A stretch of DNA of 64,000 bases from Actinomycetes bacterium (lineage in GTDB: Bacteria > Actinomycetota > Acidimicrobiia > Acidimicrobiales > RAAP-2), in the NCBI GenBank assembly GCA_021827705.1, contig JAKAUQ010000019.1, positions 1-64,000 of the forward strand. The letters run 5' to 3'. The notes beneath the pieces were generated by a model, which was given only the letters and a program-made list of their open reading frames with translations, was not told the origin of the DNA and did not search any database. Shown here piece by piece: positions 30,541 to 40,035 of the stretch (the first letter of the stretch is position 1; each line of letters begins with the position of its first letter). Made by a program: the position numbers and the translations under genes.

Positions 30541-31788
30541 CTACCCACGTCCCTCAGTTGCACTATCCATCTCCCGGCCCGGCATGTCAAGCAGCGCCAC
30601 GAGCTCGACGTGCTCGGTCATGGGGAACAGATCAAGGATCTCCAGGGAAACAAGGACAAATCCGGCGGCTAAGAACTCTCTAAGATCGCGGGCCAGCGTG
30701 GCGGCGTCGCACGAGACGTAGACCACCCGGCGGGGGTGCCCGCGAGCGATGGCCGCGGCAACCCCCCGCGGCAGCCCGGTCCGCGGCGGATCCAAGACCA
30801 CGACGTCGTTGGCGACCACGACCTGCTCGACGAGGTCCGGCGCTACACGCGCGCGACGGACCGACACCGCCGGATGTGCCGCGGCGTTGCGTCGGGCGTC
30901 CGCCACCGCGGTGCCCGCGCTCTCCACCGCGATGACCGCGCCCGTCGGGCCCACCCGACTCGCGAGGGGCACGCTGAACAGGCCAACACCACTGAAGAGG
31001 TCGACCACGCGATCGCCCGGACCAACACCGCTGGCTCGCAGTACTCGATCCACGAGCAGGGTGGGGGCGTCAACGTGGGACTGCCAGAACGACGTGGCCC
31101 CCACGGTGAAGTCCCACTCGGCCACCGAGACGTGCGAGGCGGGCCGCGTCCTCAGGCGCCGCCCCGCCAAATCCGCACCGTAGGGACCCCGGCCCGACGC
31201 GGGCCACACCACGGCGAAGGGCTCTCCGTCGCCGATCACCCGCACCTCGACCTCACGGGCGCGGGTCCAGGTCGTTTCGAAGGCGGGACGGGCACGGTCG
31301 TCGAGCAGCCAGCAGTCGTCGAGGGCGATGCGCCGGTGGGAGCGCCATGCTCGCAGGGCGAGGTGGCCCGATCGGTCGACGGCGCAGCGCAGCCGCGTGC
31401 GGCTGGCCCGGGCCGGCGCGGGCGGCGCTGTCACCGAAACGTCGAGGTTCAGGCCCGCGATCCGCCGCAGCTGGTCGTGGACGACGGCGGCCTTCCACGA
31501 CCGTTGGAGAGTCTCGTCGGCGTGCTGGAGATCGCATCCCCCACAGCCACCCGCCACGGCGTAGGCGCACGGCGGGACCACGCGTTGCGCACTGGGCTCG
31601 ATCACGCGACCGGCGACCGCTCGCACGAAGGCGGTCGTGCCCGCCAGGAGCGTGGCCTCCACCAACTCCCCGGGCAGTGCGCCCCGGACGAAGGCCACGC
31701 GCCCATCGGGTGCGTGCGCCACCCCACCGCCCGCAGCGGGGCGCTCGATCCGCACGGTGGCCGACTCCTCGGTGGTGCCGTGCGTCAT
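30541..31788 (-). CDS. Class I SAM RNA m5U methyltransferase (RumA/TrmA family)
   Basis: The 415-residue protein has an N-terminal TRAM-like domain (VRIERPAAGGGVAHAPDGRV). It carries iron-sulfur-type cysteines (PPCAYAVAGGCGGCDLQH plus a later Cys in DDCWLL), the SAM site VVDLFSGVGLFSVPLA, VVLDPPRTGLPRGV, and YVSCDAATLARDL with the nucleophilic Cys. This set fits RumA-like enzymes making m5U in rRNA. ATG overlaps the upstream amidotransferase stop. Confidence 0.9.
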   Translation of the reverse strand: MTHGTTEESATVRIERPAAGGGVAHAPDGRVAFVRGALPGELVEATLLAGTTAFVRAVAGRVIEPSAQRVVPPCAYAVAGGCGGCDLQHADETLQRSWKAAVVHDQLRRIAGLNLDVSVTAPPAPARASRTRLRCAVDRSGHLALRAWRSHRRIALDDCWLLDDRARPAFETTWTRAREVEVRVIGDGEPFAVVWPASGRGPYGADLAGRRLRTRPASHVSVAEWDFTVGATSFWQSHVDAPTLLVDRVLRASGVGPGDRVVDLFSGVGLFSVPLASRVGPTGAVIAVESAGTAVADARRNAAAHPAVSVRRARVAPDLVEQVVVANDVVVLDPPRTGLPRGVAAAIARGHPRRVVYVSCDAATLARDLREFLAAGFVLVSLEILDLFPMTEHVELVALLDMPGREMDSATEGRG

Positions 31789-32483
31789 CGGCTAACGCCC
31801 CCGGTGCTGGGGGTCAGGCGCGCCCCGGCCAAGAAGGTGTCCACGAGGACTTCAGCTCGCTGGCGCGCGAGCGCGTCATGCTCGATCGCCTGAGCGATGA
31901 ACTCCGGCGCGCGCGCGCCGGCACGGCCAGCCGAGCTGTCGGCGCCGAACCACGCCGCCAGCTGCGCGGCGTCGACCTCCGGGTGGAACTGCACCCCCAG
32001 GTGGCGACCGAGCCGGAAGGCCTGCACCGCGTACGGGGAGGTGGCCAACACCTCGGCCTCGGGGGGCGGGATGCAGGCATCCTCGTGGTAGGCGAACCAG
32101 GGTCCCGCCTCGATAGGCGAGCCCGGCGTGGGCTCGATGCTGATCCAGCCCAGCTCGGGAACCGCAGCCCGTTCCACGCACCCCCCGGCGTAGGTGCACA
32201 GCGCCTGGGCGCCAAAGCAGATCCCCAGGATGGCGATGCCTCCACGATCCGCCGTGGCGATCAGGTCGAGCTCGCGCTCCAGCCAGCGAGCGCGGATCAG
32301 GGGGTCGTAGACCGCCGCCGACGAGCCCAGGATCACCAGGGCGGTCACGCCGGCCAGATCCGGCGGCGTCCAGTGAGGGTCGACCAGTTCCAAGGTCACG
32401 GCGTAGCCGCGCGCTTCCAGGGCCCGCCCGATGCGTCCGGGCTCATCTTCGAGGTGGTGGCGCAGGACGAGAGCGGTGGGCAC
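31785..32483 (-). CDS. Stand-alone class I glutamine amidotransferase-like protein
   Basis: The 232-residue protein has the triad of class I amidotransferases: Cys89 in GICFGAQAL, and His/Glu in VQFHPEVD. There is no synthase domain. Such proteins are often annotated GMP-synthase-like, but many act in gamma-glutamyl hydrolysis or catabolism. It overlaps the RNA methyltransferase gene (ATGA). Confidence 0.88.
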   Translation of the reverse strand: MPTALVLRHHLEDEPGRIGRALEARGYAVTLELVDPHWTPPDLAGVTALVILGSSAAVYDPLIRARWLERELDLIATADRGGIAILGICFGAQALCTYAGGCVERAAVPELGWISIEPTPGSPIEAGPWFAYHEDACIPPPEAEVLATSPYAVQAFRLGRHLGVQFHPEVDAAQLAAWFGADSSAGRAGARAPEFIAQAIEHDALARQRAEVLVDTFLAGARLTPSTGGVSR

Positions 32484-32495
32484 GACGAGGGGCCC

Positions 32496-32774
32496 TCAGG
32501 TCGAGGGTCGAGTCCAGCCCATCGACTCGGCGATCTCGACACAGGTTGGGCACAGCGGGTAGCGAGCGGGATCACGTCCGGGCACCCATACCTTGCCGCA
32601 CAGCGCACGCACGGGCGTCGCATTCACCATCGAGTCGACGACCGAGTTCCCGATCGACACGAAGTCACCGCTGTCGAGCGTGTAGCCCTCCAGCACGACG
32701 TGCGTGAAGCGCTCGTGATCCCCGTCGTCGAGTACTGGAGACGTCACGGGTTGCACCAACTCGGTCGAACTCAC
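32496..32774 (-). CDS. DUF3039-family zinc-ribbon-like small protein
   Basis: The 92-residue protein shows the family hallmarks: PVLDDGDHERFTHVV, then MVNATPVRALCGKVWVPGRD and CPTCVEIAESMG, with three cysteines that could bind a metal. GTG 32774 is preceded by TACAGTACTGACC; the -10-like TACAGT is only seven bases from the start, so the mRNA may be leaderless. The longer upstream frame is a shadow of the divergent gene. Function is unknown, conserved in actinobacteria. Confidence 0.82.
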   Translation of the reverse strand: MSSTELVQPVTSPVLDDGDHERFTHVVLEGYTLDSGDFVSIGNSVVDSMVNATPVRALCGKVWVPGRDPARYPLCPTCVEIAESMGWTRPST

Positions 32775-32828
32775 GGTCAGTACTGTAGCCAGGACGCTGA
32801 CTGGCGAGCCGGTCGATAAGGTCGTTCC

Positions 32829-33032
32829 ATGACCCCGCGACGCCAGCCGCACCCCCTGCCGAGCCGCCGCGCCGGTCACGTCACCAGCCAGGGCCAGCCC
32901 AAGCGTGCCTACCGCACGCTCACCGAGGCGCGCGCCGCCGCCCAGCTCGCCTGGACCCTCAACCGCGCCGAGCTCAACGCCTACCGCTGCGCGTTGTGCC
33001 ACCAATGGCACATCGGCGGCGAGCGGGAGTAG
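32829..33032 (+). CDS. Small conserved CxxC protein
   Basis: The 67-residue basic protein ends YRCALCHQWHIGGERE, a single CxxC-x2-H motif likely to bind zinc, after a helical segment (RTLTEARAAAQLAWTLNRAE). ATG 32829. Similar small zinc-finger-like proteins occur in actinobacteria without assigned role. It lies divergent from DUF3039 and upstream of the Lrp-domain gene. Confidence 0.65.
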   Translation: MTPRRQPHPLPSRRAGHVTSQGQPKRAYRTLTEARAAAQLAWTLNRAELNAYRCALCHQWHIGGERE

Positions 33033-33087
33033 CGCCGGAGTGCCCCGTGCGGGCAGAATGGTCCCACTCCAAGAGAAGGACCCCCCT

Positions 33088-33324
33088 ATGACCGTACAGG
33101 CCTACATCCTGATTCAGTCGGAGATCGGCTCGAGCGAGCGGGTCGTGAAGGCCACCCGGGCCGTGACCGGCGTCCTGGAGTCCTTCGAGGTCACCGGACC
33201 CTACGACGTCATCGTGCGCTGCGAGGCCGAGAACGTCGACGACCTGGGTCGCTTCATCGTGGGGGCGATCCAGAAGGTACCCGGCATCACCCGCACCCTC
33301 ACCTGCCCCGTCGTCAACGTTTAG
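33088..33324 (+). CDS. Stand-alone Lrp/AsnC ligand-binding (RAM) domain protein
   Basis: The 78-residue protein is a single alpha/beta RAM domain: VQAYILIQSEIGSSERVVKA, SFEVTGPYDVIVRCEAEN, and PGITRTLTCPVV. It has no DNA-binding domain. Such proteins form ring oligomers that bind amino acids. ATG 33088 with AGAAGGA upstream. It converges on the racemase gene with a 4-base overlap. Confidence 0.88.
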   Translation: MTVQAYILIQSEIGSSERVVKATRAVTGVLESFEVTGPYDVIVRCEAENVDDLGRFIVGAIQKVPGITRTLTCPVVNV

Positions 33325-34478
33325 GAGTCGCCGAAGGCTCCGGCGCGGGCGAACGCGTCCAGGTCCTCGTCGCTGACGCCCCAGGACCGCAGGCCTTCAC
33401 GAGTCTGGGATCCCGCGAGCCCCGGGGGACGGCCGATGGCGGCCGGCGTGCGCGAGAACCGGGGTGCCGGGTTGGGTTGGTAGGGGCCCAGGGGCCCGTC
33501 GGCCCGGAAGACGTTGCGCTGAACGTTGACGGGGTGGACAGCCGCCTCCCGCGGGCTCAGGACCGGCGAGACACAAGCGTCGCGCCCCGAGAAGACCTCC
33601 TCCCAGGCGTCGCGCGTCCTCGTGGCGAAGACGGCCGCGAGGCGCTGACGCAGCTCGGGCCACCGCTCTCGGTCCATCTGGGCGGGAAGATCGGCGGCGC
33701 GCAAGCCGAGGCCGTCGAGCAGCTCACCGTAGAACTGGGGCTCGAGAGCCCCCACGGCCACGAAGCGGTCGTCGCTGGTCGCGTACACCGTGTAGAAGGG
33801 CGCCCCACCGTCCAGCAGGTTGGCCCCCCGCTCCTCGGTCCAGTACCCCAGGTTCAGTAGGGCGTGCGTCATCGTGAGCAGGGCGGCCGAGCCGTCGAGC
33901 ATGGCGGCGTCTACCACCTGACCCTCTCCCGAGTGGCCGCGCTCGATGAGCGCGGCCAGCACCCCCGCCACGAGGAACATCCCGCCACCACCGAAGTCGC
34001 CGACGAGGTTGAGGGGTGGGACCGGCGCCTCTCCGGCGCGGCCGATCGGCCACAGGGCCCCCGACATCGCGATGTAGTTGATGTCGTGTCCCGCCCGTTG
34101 GGCCAGGGGGCCGTCCTGGCCCCATCCCGTGATGCGGCCGTAGACCAGACGGGGGTTGCGCGCCCGGGCCGCGTCGGGTCCCACGCCGAGCCTCTCGGCC
34201 ACCCCGGGACGGAATCCCTCGATCAGCGCGTCAGCACTCTCGCAGAGGCGCAGCACCAGCTCGCGACCCGCCACGGCCTTGAGGTCGACCGCGACCGAGG
34301 GCCGCGAGCGGGCCAGCAGGTCCCAGGTCTCGACATCCTTGGCAGCCGCCGAGCCGCGCTCGATGCGCAGGACGTCGGCTCCGAGGTCGGCCAGCATCAT
34401 GGCGGCGAACGGGCCCGGACCCACACCGGCCAGCTCGACCACGCGCAGGCCCGCCAGTGGACCTGACGGCGTGGCCAC
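33321..34478 (-). CDS. Alpha-methylacyl-CoA racemase / CaiB-BaiF CoA transferase family
   Basis: The 385-residue protein begins LAGLRVVELAGVGPGPFAAM with the class III CoA-transferase fold (LADLGADVLRIER). GRITGWGQDGPLAQRAGHDI and LVGDFGGGGMF carry the His and Asp used for proton transfer in bacterial alpha-methylacyl-CoA racemase. Racemase is therefore preferred over CoA transfer. GTG 34478 overlaps the stop of the acyl-CoA dehydrogenase (TAGTG), so the two are coupled, fitting branched-chain fatty-acid or sterol side-chain oxidation. Confidence 0.9.
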   Translation of the reverse strand: MATPSGPLAGLRVVELAGVGPGPFAAMMLADLGADVLRIERGSAAAKDVETWDLLARSRPSVAVDLKAVAGRELVLRLCESADALIEGFRPGVAERLGVGPDAARARNPRLVYGRITGWGQDGPLAQRAGHDINYIAMSGALWPIGRAGEAPVPPLNLVGDFGGGGMFLVAGVLAALIERGHSGEGQVVDAAMLDGSAALLTMTHALLNLGYWTEERGANLLDGGAPFYTVYATSDDRFVAVGALEPQFYGELLDGLGLRAADLPAQMDRERWPELRQRLAAVFATRTRDAWEEVFSGRDACVSPVLSPREAAVHPVNVQRNVFRADGPLGPYQPNPAPRFSRTPAAIGRPPGLAGSQTREGLRSWGVSDEDLDAFARAGAFGDS

Positions 34479-35647
34479 TAGTCCCACCACAGGTCGTGAG
34501 CCAGCACGCCCTTTCCGATCAGCCCCAGCTGGACCTGTGAGGTTCCCTCCACGATGGTCAGCTGGCGCGCATCGCGGTAGTACTGCTCGGTCGGGTGGTC
34601 CTCCATGTAGCCGGCGGCGCCCAGCAACTGCACCGCGAGCCCCGAGGCCCGCACCGCGACCTCCGAGGCGTAGTACTTGGACATGGACAAGAAGGGCACG
34701 TACTCCCGAGAGAACTTGCCCTGATCGGCCAGCCACGCGGCGCGATAGGTGAGCAGCCGCGCCGCCTCGATCTCGGTGGCGCACTTGGCGATCTCCCACT
34801 GGATCCCCTGGAAGTCAGCGATCGTCTGATTGAAGGCCTTCCGGCTCTTGACGTACTCGGTCGCGTACATCAGGGCGCCCTCGGCCAGGCCGATGGCCCG
34901 GGCCGCCACGATGGGGCGCATCGCGTTGAGGGACTGCATCGCCAGGGAGAAGCCCCCACCCAGCACGTTCTCGGGCCCCACGTGGACGTCCTCGAAGACG
35001 ATCTCGGCCGTGTCGATGCCCTTGACGCCCATCTTGTGGTCGGTACGCGGGCGCGACACGCCCGGACTCGACGCGTCGACGAGGAAGCCGCTGATGTCCC
35101 GGTGGTGGCGCGAGGCCGGATCGCCCGTCTTGGCAAAGACGGTGAACCAATCGGCCTGCATGCCACCCGAGATCCACGACTTGGCGCCGTTCAAGATGTA
35201 CCCACCCGGCACGTCGGGATCCGGTGTCGCCCGGGTCTGCATGCCGACCACGTCACTGCCGGCTCCCGGCTCCGAGAGGCAGAACGACGAGCGCTTCGTG
35301 CCCGACGCGATGCCGGGCAGGTACCGCTGCTTTTGCTCCTCGCTGCCGGCGATCATGATCGGCCCCGTCGGCAGCCGCGTGAGCAGCAGCATCAGGCCCA
35401 GGACGTTGGAGTACTTGGTGACCTCCTCAATGGCGATCGTCAGCCCCGTGATCCCCGCACCCGACCCGCCGTACTCGCTCGGGATGCACAGGCCCAGCAA
35501 GTCGGCCCGGCGGAACTCGTCGAAGATGTCCTCGGGATACTCGCCGGTCAGGTCGATCTCTCGCGCGCGCGGCCGGATCTTGTCTTGGGCCAGGCGACGC
35601 ACGGTCTCCTGCAGAGCCAGCAGTTCCTCGGGAAGGGAGAAGTCCAT
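34478..35647 (-). CDS. Acyl-CoA dehydrogenase
   Basis: This 389-residue flavoprotein introduces an alpha-beta double bond in acyl-CoAs. It has the N-terminal helical domain, FCLSEPGAGSDVVGMQT (FAD-binding loop), WISGGMQADWFTVFAKTG, and the C-terminal helical domain ending TIVEGTSQVQLGLIGKG with the expected catalytic-base Glu region. ATG 35647 is chosen over a longer upstream frame because MDFSLPEELLALQETV is the normal family start. The racemase gene overlaps downstream. Confidence 0.93.
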   Translation of the reverse strand: MDFSLPEELLALQETVRRLAQDKIRPRAREIDLTGEYPEDIFDEFRRADLLGLCIPSEYGGSGAGITGLTIAIEEVTKYSNVLGLMLLLTRLPTGPIMIAGSEEQKQRYLPGIASGTKRSSFCLSEPGAGSDVVGMQTRATPDPDVPGGYILNGAKSWISGGMQADWFTVFAKTGDPASRHHRDISGFLVDASSPGVSRPRTDHKMGVKGIDTAEIVFEDVHVGPENVLGGGFSLAMQSLNAMRPIVAARAIGLAEGALMYATEYVKSRKAFNQTIADFQGIQWEIAKCATEIEAARLLTYRAAWLADQGKFSREYVPFLSMSKYYASEVAVRASGLAVQLLGAAGYMEDHPTEQYYRDARQLTIVEGTSQVQLGLIGKGVLAHDLWWD

Positions 35648-35687
35648 GCCCAAACGGTATCCCACAGCCGTGTGCCACCATGGTGGC

Positions 35688-37313
35688 GTGGAGGCCCTCG
35701 ACCGCGCCCGCTCCCTCTCCGCGATGGCCACCGAGCGCTACGACGTCGTGGTCGTGGGAGCCGGGATGACGGGGGCGGGCGTCGCCCTCGACGCCGCCTC
35801 GCGGGGATATCGCGTGGCGCTCGTCGAGTCGCACGACCTGGGCTCGGGCACCACGGCCAAGTCCTCCAAGATGGTCCACGGCGGCTTGCGCTACCTCCAG
35901 CAGCACGAGTTCCGGCTCGTCTACGAGAACCTGCGCGAGCGCCAACGACTCCTCGAGAACGCTCCCCACCTGGTGCGGCCCCTGCCCTTCGTGCTCCCGG
36001 TGGATGGGGCGCGACGCGCGAGCGGCCACGCCCGGCGCCAGGGCTACGCCGCGGCCCTGTGGCTCTACGACATAACGGGCGGCTGGCGCATCGGCCAGCG
36101 CCATCATCGGGTCACGCCCGCCCAGCTGCGTAACCTGCTGCCCGCGGTGGCCCCCGCCCACCTGACGGGCGGCTTCACCTACCTGGACGCTCGCGGGGAC
36201 GACAGCCGGGTCGCCCTGGCGGCCGCGCGCACGGCCGCCCTGGACTACGGCGCCGACGTGGCCAACTACCTGACCGCCACGGCGTTCGAGCGCGGTCGAG
36301 ACGGTCGGGTCCGCGCGGTGAGGGCGCGCGACGAGTTCAGCGGGTCCGTCGTGTCGATCGCCACGCGCGCCGTGGTCAACGCCGCGGGCGTGTGGTCTGA
36401 TGAGGTGCGCCGACTCGTCGATCGGGGCGCGCCACCCATGATCACCCCCGCCAAGGGCGTGCACCTGGCGGTGCCGCGCCATCGCCTCGAGATCTCCGCG
36501 GCTGCGGTGCTCGGCGCCCGCGGCGGACGGATCATCTTCGTGATCCCCTTCGAGGATGCGCCCTACGTCTACTTCGGGACCACCGACACGCCGTACCAGG
36601 GATCCCTCGATGACCCCCGCTGCACCCCTGACGACGTCGCCTACCTCCTCGAGGCGGTCAACCAGTGGACGGCCAGCCAGATCACGCCGGCCGACGTGAC
36701 CGGCCTGTGGGCGGGACTGCGCCCGCTGCTCGCCCCCTCGGGTCGGAACGCCTCGGTGCGCACCACCGATCTGTCGCGCCGCCATCGCGTGGACGACGAC
36801 GGCGTTGGTGTGGTCAACGTCACCGGGGGCAAGTGGACGACCTACCGCCAGATGAGTCAGGACGCCGTGGACGCGCTGGCTCCCTACCTGGGCACTCGCC
36901 CCTGCCGAACGGCGCGGCTGCCCCTGCGCGGGGCGGGTCCCTTCGAGCCCTCGACACCGCTGGAGACCCGCCTGCAGCGGCGCTACGGCAGCGAGACGCC
37001 CGCGGTGACGGCGATGATCGCGCACGATCCGACACTCGCCGAGATCGCGATTCCCGGCCAGGACTACTGCCGCGCCGAGATGCTCTACGCCGTGCGGGCC
37101 GAGATGGCCGTGACGCTCGAGGACGTCCTGGAGCGTCGCACGCGAGCGCATCTCCACGACGCCCGGGCCGCGGCGGCGGCCGCGCCCGAGATCGCACACC
37201 TCATCGGTCGCGAGCTCGGCTGGGACGACGCGCGCTGCGGCCGAGAAGCTGCGCACTACCAGCAGCACGTCCGCCAGGAGTTCGCCGATGCGGGGATCCC
37301 GTGGGAACGCTGA
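35688..37313 (+). CDS. glpD: Glycerol-3-phosphate dehydrogenase (FAD-dependent)
   Basis: This 541-residue flavoenzyme oxidises glycerol-3-phosphate to DHAP, passing electrons to quinone. FAD motif VVGAGMTGAGVALDAASRG, KSSKMVHGGLRYLQ, VVNAAGVWSDEV, DAPYVYFGTTDTPYQG and NVTGGKWTTYRQM identify it, followed by the C-terminal DAO_C domain (ARCGREAAHYQQ). The start GTG 35688 gives the common actinobacterial N-terminus RARSLSAMATERYDV; ATG 35724 is the alternative. The FGGY kinase gene follows, making a glycerol-use pair. Confidence 0.94.
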   Translation: MEALDRARSLSAMATERYDVVVVGAGMTGAGVALDAASRGYRVALVESHDLGSGTTAKSSKMVHGGLRYLQQHEFRLVYENLRERQRLLENAPHLVRPLPFVLPVDGARRASGHARRQGYAAALWLYDITGGWRIGQRHHRVTPAQLRNLLPAVAPAHLTGGFTYLDARGDDSRVALAAARTAALDYGADVANYLTATAFERGRDGRVRAVRARDEFSGSVVSIATRAVVNAAGVWSDEVRRLVDRGAPPMITPAKGVHLAVPRHRLEISAAAVLGARGGRIIFVIPFEDAPYVYFGTTDTPYQGSLDDPRCTPDDVAYLLEAVNQWTASQITPADVTGLWAGLRPLLAPSGRNASVRTTDLSRRHRVDDDGVGVVNVTGGKWTTYRQMSQDAVDALAPYLGTRPCRTARLPLRGAGPFEPSTPLETRLQRRYGSETPAVTAMIAHDPTLAEIAIPGQDYCRAEMLYAVRAEMAVTLEDVLERRTRAHLHDARAAAAAAPEIAHLIGRELGWDDARCGREAAHYQQHVRQEFADAGIPWER

Positions 37314-37350
37314 GGACGCCGGACCCGCGAGCCGCCTCGCGCAGGACGCC

Positions 37351-38802
37351 ATGATCCCGCGGTCGCTGGCGATCGATGTGGGCAGCTCGTCGGTGCGTAC
37401 CGGACTGGTCGACGCGCGCGGCCGGGTGACCCACGTGAGCCAGCGAGCCCTCGACGTCACGCGAGCCCGGCCCGGTGAGGTGGAGCTCGACGCCGAGCAG
37501 ATCGCCCACCACGTGCTGGAGCTCGCCCACGACACGCTGAGCGCCGGAGGCGCGGCTGACGCGATCGGGATCACGAATCAGCGCGCGACGACGGTCGTCT
37601 TCGATGCGGCCACCGGCCGACCCGTGGGCCCAGCGCTCAGCTGGCAGGACTTGCGCACCGTGCTCGACTGCCTCACCCTCCAGGCAACCGGGCTGCGACT
37701 CGCGCCCAACCAGTCCGCGACCAAGGCGGCGCACCTGATCCGCGAGTCCGGGGTGCCTCCCGAACGCGCACGCGTCGCCACCCTCGACACGTGGATCACG
37801 TGGCGCCTTACGGGGGGGCGGTCCTTTGTCACGGACTTCTCGAACGCCGCTGTGACGGGCCTCGTGGGCCCTCCCGACTACACCTGGGATGCCACCGTGC
37901 TCGAGCAGCTGGGGCTCCGGCGTGAGCAGTTGGCGACCATCGTCTCCAGTGTCGATCACCACGGCACGGTTGACGCGCTGGGTGGGCTGCCCATCACCGC
38001 CCTGCTCGGCGACCAGCCGGCCTCCCTGCTCGGGCAGTGCCTCGTGGACCGCGGAGCCAAGATCACCTTCGGCACGGGCGCCATGCTGGATCTGGTGGGC
38101 GGGGTCACTGCGCCCACCGCGATGGTGCGCTACCCCTCGGGCTGCTTCCCGGTCGTAGTGCGCAGCCAGGATGGCCAGCTCACCTGGGGCGTCGAGGGCA
38201 TCGTGCTCAGCGCGGGAGCGGCTCTCGACGGGCTGCGCGACGGGCTCGGGCTGTTTGCCCACGTGAGCGAGGTCGAGGCCCTCGCCGGCTCCGTGGCAAC
38301 CTCCCAGGGCGTCTGGTTCGTCCCCGCATCGGTGGGATTGGGCACGCCGTTCTGGGACTTCGGTGCGCGCAGCGGCTTCTTCGGCCTGACGCAGGGCACC
38401 ACGCGTGCGCACCTGGTGCGGGCGGTCCTCGAGGGCATCGCCCACCGGGGAGCCGACCTTGTCGAGGCCGCGGAGGTCGAGACCGGTGAGGCCATCTCCG
38501 AGGTGCGCGTCGATGGCGGCATGTCGGCCAACGCCGTCTTCCTGCAGGCGCTGGCCGACGCCCTGGGCCGACCGGTCGAGGTCGGAAAGGAGCGCGAGGC
38601 CACCACGCGCGGCATTGGCCTACTGGCCCTCGTCGGTGCCGGCGCCGTGAGGCTCGCCGAGATCGGCCAGCTCTGGCACCCCGACCGGCGCATCGAGCCG
38701 CGCATGGACGAAGCCACACGCGTCGAGCAGCGTGCCACGTGGCGGTGGGCCCTCGACCAGGTCCGCCGCACGATTCCCGAGCTCAGTGAGATCGACTTCT
38801 GA
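37351..38802 (+). CDS. FGGY-family carbohydrate kinase (glycerol kinase-like)
   Basis: The 483-residue kinase has the family N-terminus LAIDVGSSSVRTGLVDARG, GITNQRATTVVFDAATG and SWQDLRT as in GlpK. It also shows LLGDQPASLLGQ, ITFGTGAMLDLVGG and the C-terminal VDGGMSANAVFLQAL. Adjacent glpD supports glycerol as substrate. Some residues differ from canonical GlpK (GTGAM instead of GTGCF), so another polyol is possible. ATG 37351 has AGGA upstream; a slightly longer start is possible. Confidence 0.85.
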   Translation: MIPRSLAIDVGSSSVRTGLVDARGRVTHVSQRALDVTRARPGEVELDAEQIAHHVLELAHDTLSAGGAADAIGITNQRATTVVFDAATGRPVGPALSWQDLRTVLDCLTLQATGLRLAPNQSATKAAHLIRESGVPPERARVATLDTWITWRLTGGRSFVTDFSNAAVTGLVGPPDYTWDATVLEQLGLRREQLATIVSSVDHHGTVDALGGLPITALLGDQPASLLGQCLVDRGAKITFGTGAMLDLVGGVTAPTAMVRYPSGCFPVVVRSQDGQLTWGVEGIVLSAGAALDGLRDGLGLFAHVSEVEALAGSVATSQGVWFVPASVGLGTPFWDFGARSGFFGLTQGTTRAHLVRAVLEGIAHRGADLVEAAEVETGEAISEVRVDGGMSANAVFLQALADALGRPVEVGKEREATTRGIGLLALVGAGAVRLAEIGQLWHPDRRIEPRMDEATRVEQRATWRWALDQVRRTIPELSEIDF

Positions 38803-38811
38803 ACCGGCCTG

Positions 38812-40035
38812 CTAGCGCACCCAGGGGGCTTGCGCCAGGGCTTCGCCCAGGGCCGTCGGGGTCGTGAGGAGCGACCGGGACAAGGTGAGTGCCCGGGGAT
38901 TGCGCAGCGCCACGACCCCGCTGACCACCTCGTCGCGGCTGTAGAGGGCCAGCCACCGGGCGTCGCCGGGCTCCCCGACCACGAGTTGTACGTCGTCGCT
39001 GGGGTGGGGGTGGCCCAGGACCTGCACCTTGGCCCCGTACTGGTCGGACCAGAAGTACGGGACGAGTGGGGGGCGCACACCAGCGAAACCCGTCCAGAGA
39101 CGCGCAAGCTCGGAGGCCTGGTCGTTGGCCACCTGCCAGTGCTCGATACGCGTCAGCTCGACGCCAGTCGGTGCGCGCCACGGAAAGCGGGCCACGTCAC
39201 CGATCGCCGCGACGTGGGGGGCGGCGGCGAACTCGTCGTCGACGACGACCCCGTTGTCCAGCGTCACGTCGGCTCCGACCAGCCACTCCGTGCTGGGCTC
39301 GGCACCTACGCCCGCCACCACCGCCGGGCTGCGCAGCGTCGACCCGTCGCCCAGCTCCACCACGAGATCGTCACCCTGGCTAATCACGTCACGCACCGCA
39401 CACGACGTGCGCAACTCGATACCGGCCTGGGAGGGCAGGTCGAGCAGCCACTGCGAGACCGTGGGGCCCAATACGGTGAGGAGCGGTCGCTCCAACGCCT
39501 CCAGCACGACCACCGGGTAGCCCCGGTGCGCCAGGGACGTCGCCACCTCGGCGCCGATGAACCCCCCACCGATCACGACCACCGGACCACCCGGGCGCGC
39601 ACGTGCCAGGTCGGCGAGGAGCCGACGCACGTCGGGCAGGGTCCGCACGTAGTGCACGCGCTGAGCGGCGCTCACCGCCAGCCGTCGGGCGCGCACTCCG
39701 GTCGCGATGACGATGCGCGATCCCTCCACCTCCTCGCCGTCCGCCAGAGCCACGCGTCGGGCCGCGACGTTCAGGCTCGTGGCCGGGGCACCCAGGCGCC
39801 ACGTCATCGTCGAGGCCTCGTCGCCGCGCTCGAGCGACAGCTCGGACTCCGTGAGCTTCCCCGCCAGCAGCTGCTTGGAGAGGGGCGGTCGATCGTAGGG
39901 ACGGTCGGGCTCGGCACCGATCAGGGTGAGAGGACCGGCGAAACCGTGGCGGCGCAGCGCCTCGCTCACGCGCCAGCCGGCGAGTCCCGCACCGACCACC
40001 ACCACCGCGTCGGTATCGCGCAGCGGCTCGCTCAC
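38812..40035 (-). CDS. FAD-dependent NAD(P)H:ferredoxin reductase-type oxidoreductase
   Basis: The 407-residue protein has two dinucleotide-binding motifs: VVVGAGLAGWRVSEALRRHG for FAD and VVIGGGFIGAEVATSLAHRG for NAD(P)H, plus YDRPPLSKQLL and a C-terminal reductase domain (NDQASELARLW). This is the layout of dioxygenase/P450 electron-transfer reductases. The gene has a GTGA overlap with the upstream MBL gene. The partner ferredoxin is not in the window. Confidence 0.9.
   Translation of the reverse strand: MSEPLRDTDAVVVVGAGLAGWRVSEALRRHGFAGPLTLIGAEPDRPYDRPPLSKQLLAGKLTESELSLERGDEASTMTWRLGAPATSLNVAARRVALADGEEVEGSRIVIATGVRARRLAVSAAQRVHYVRTLPDVRRLLADLARARPGGPVVVIGGGFIGAEVATSLAHRGYPVVVLEALERPLLTVLGPTVSQWLLDLPSQAGIELRTSCAVRDVISQGDDLVVELGDGSTLRSPAVVAGVGAEPSTEWLVGADVTLDNGVVVDDEFAAAPHVAAIGDVARFPWRAPTGVELTRIEHWQVANDQASELARLWTGFAGVRPPLVPYFWSDQYGAKVQVLGHPHPSDDVQLVVGEPGDARWLALYSRDEVVSGVVALRNPRALTLSRSLLTTPTALGEALAQAPWVR

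Noticed and set aside
35427-37574. Very long minus-strand frame opposite glpD
   Set aside because: It is the codon-bias shadow of glpD and the FGGY kinase; it has no motif and runs through two clear plus-strand genes.
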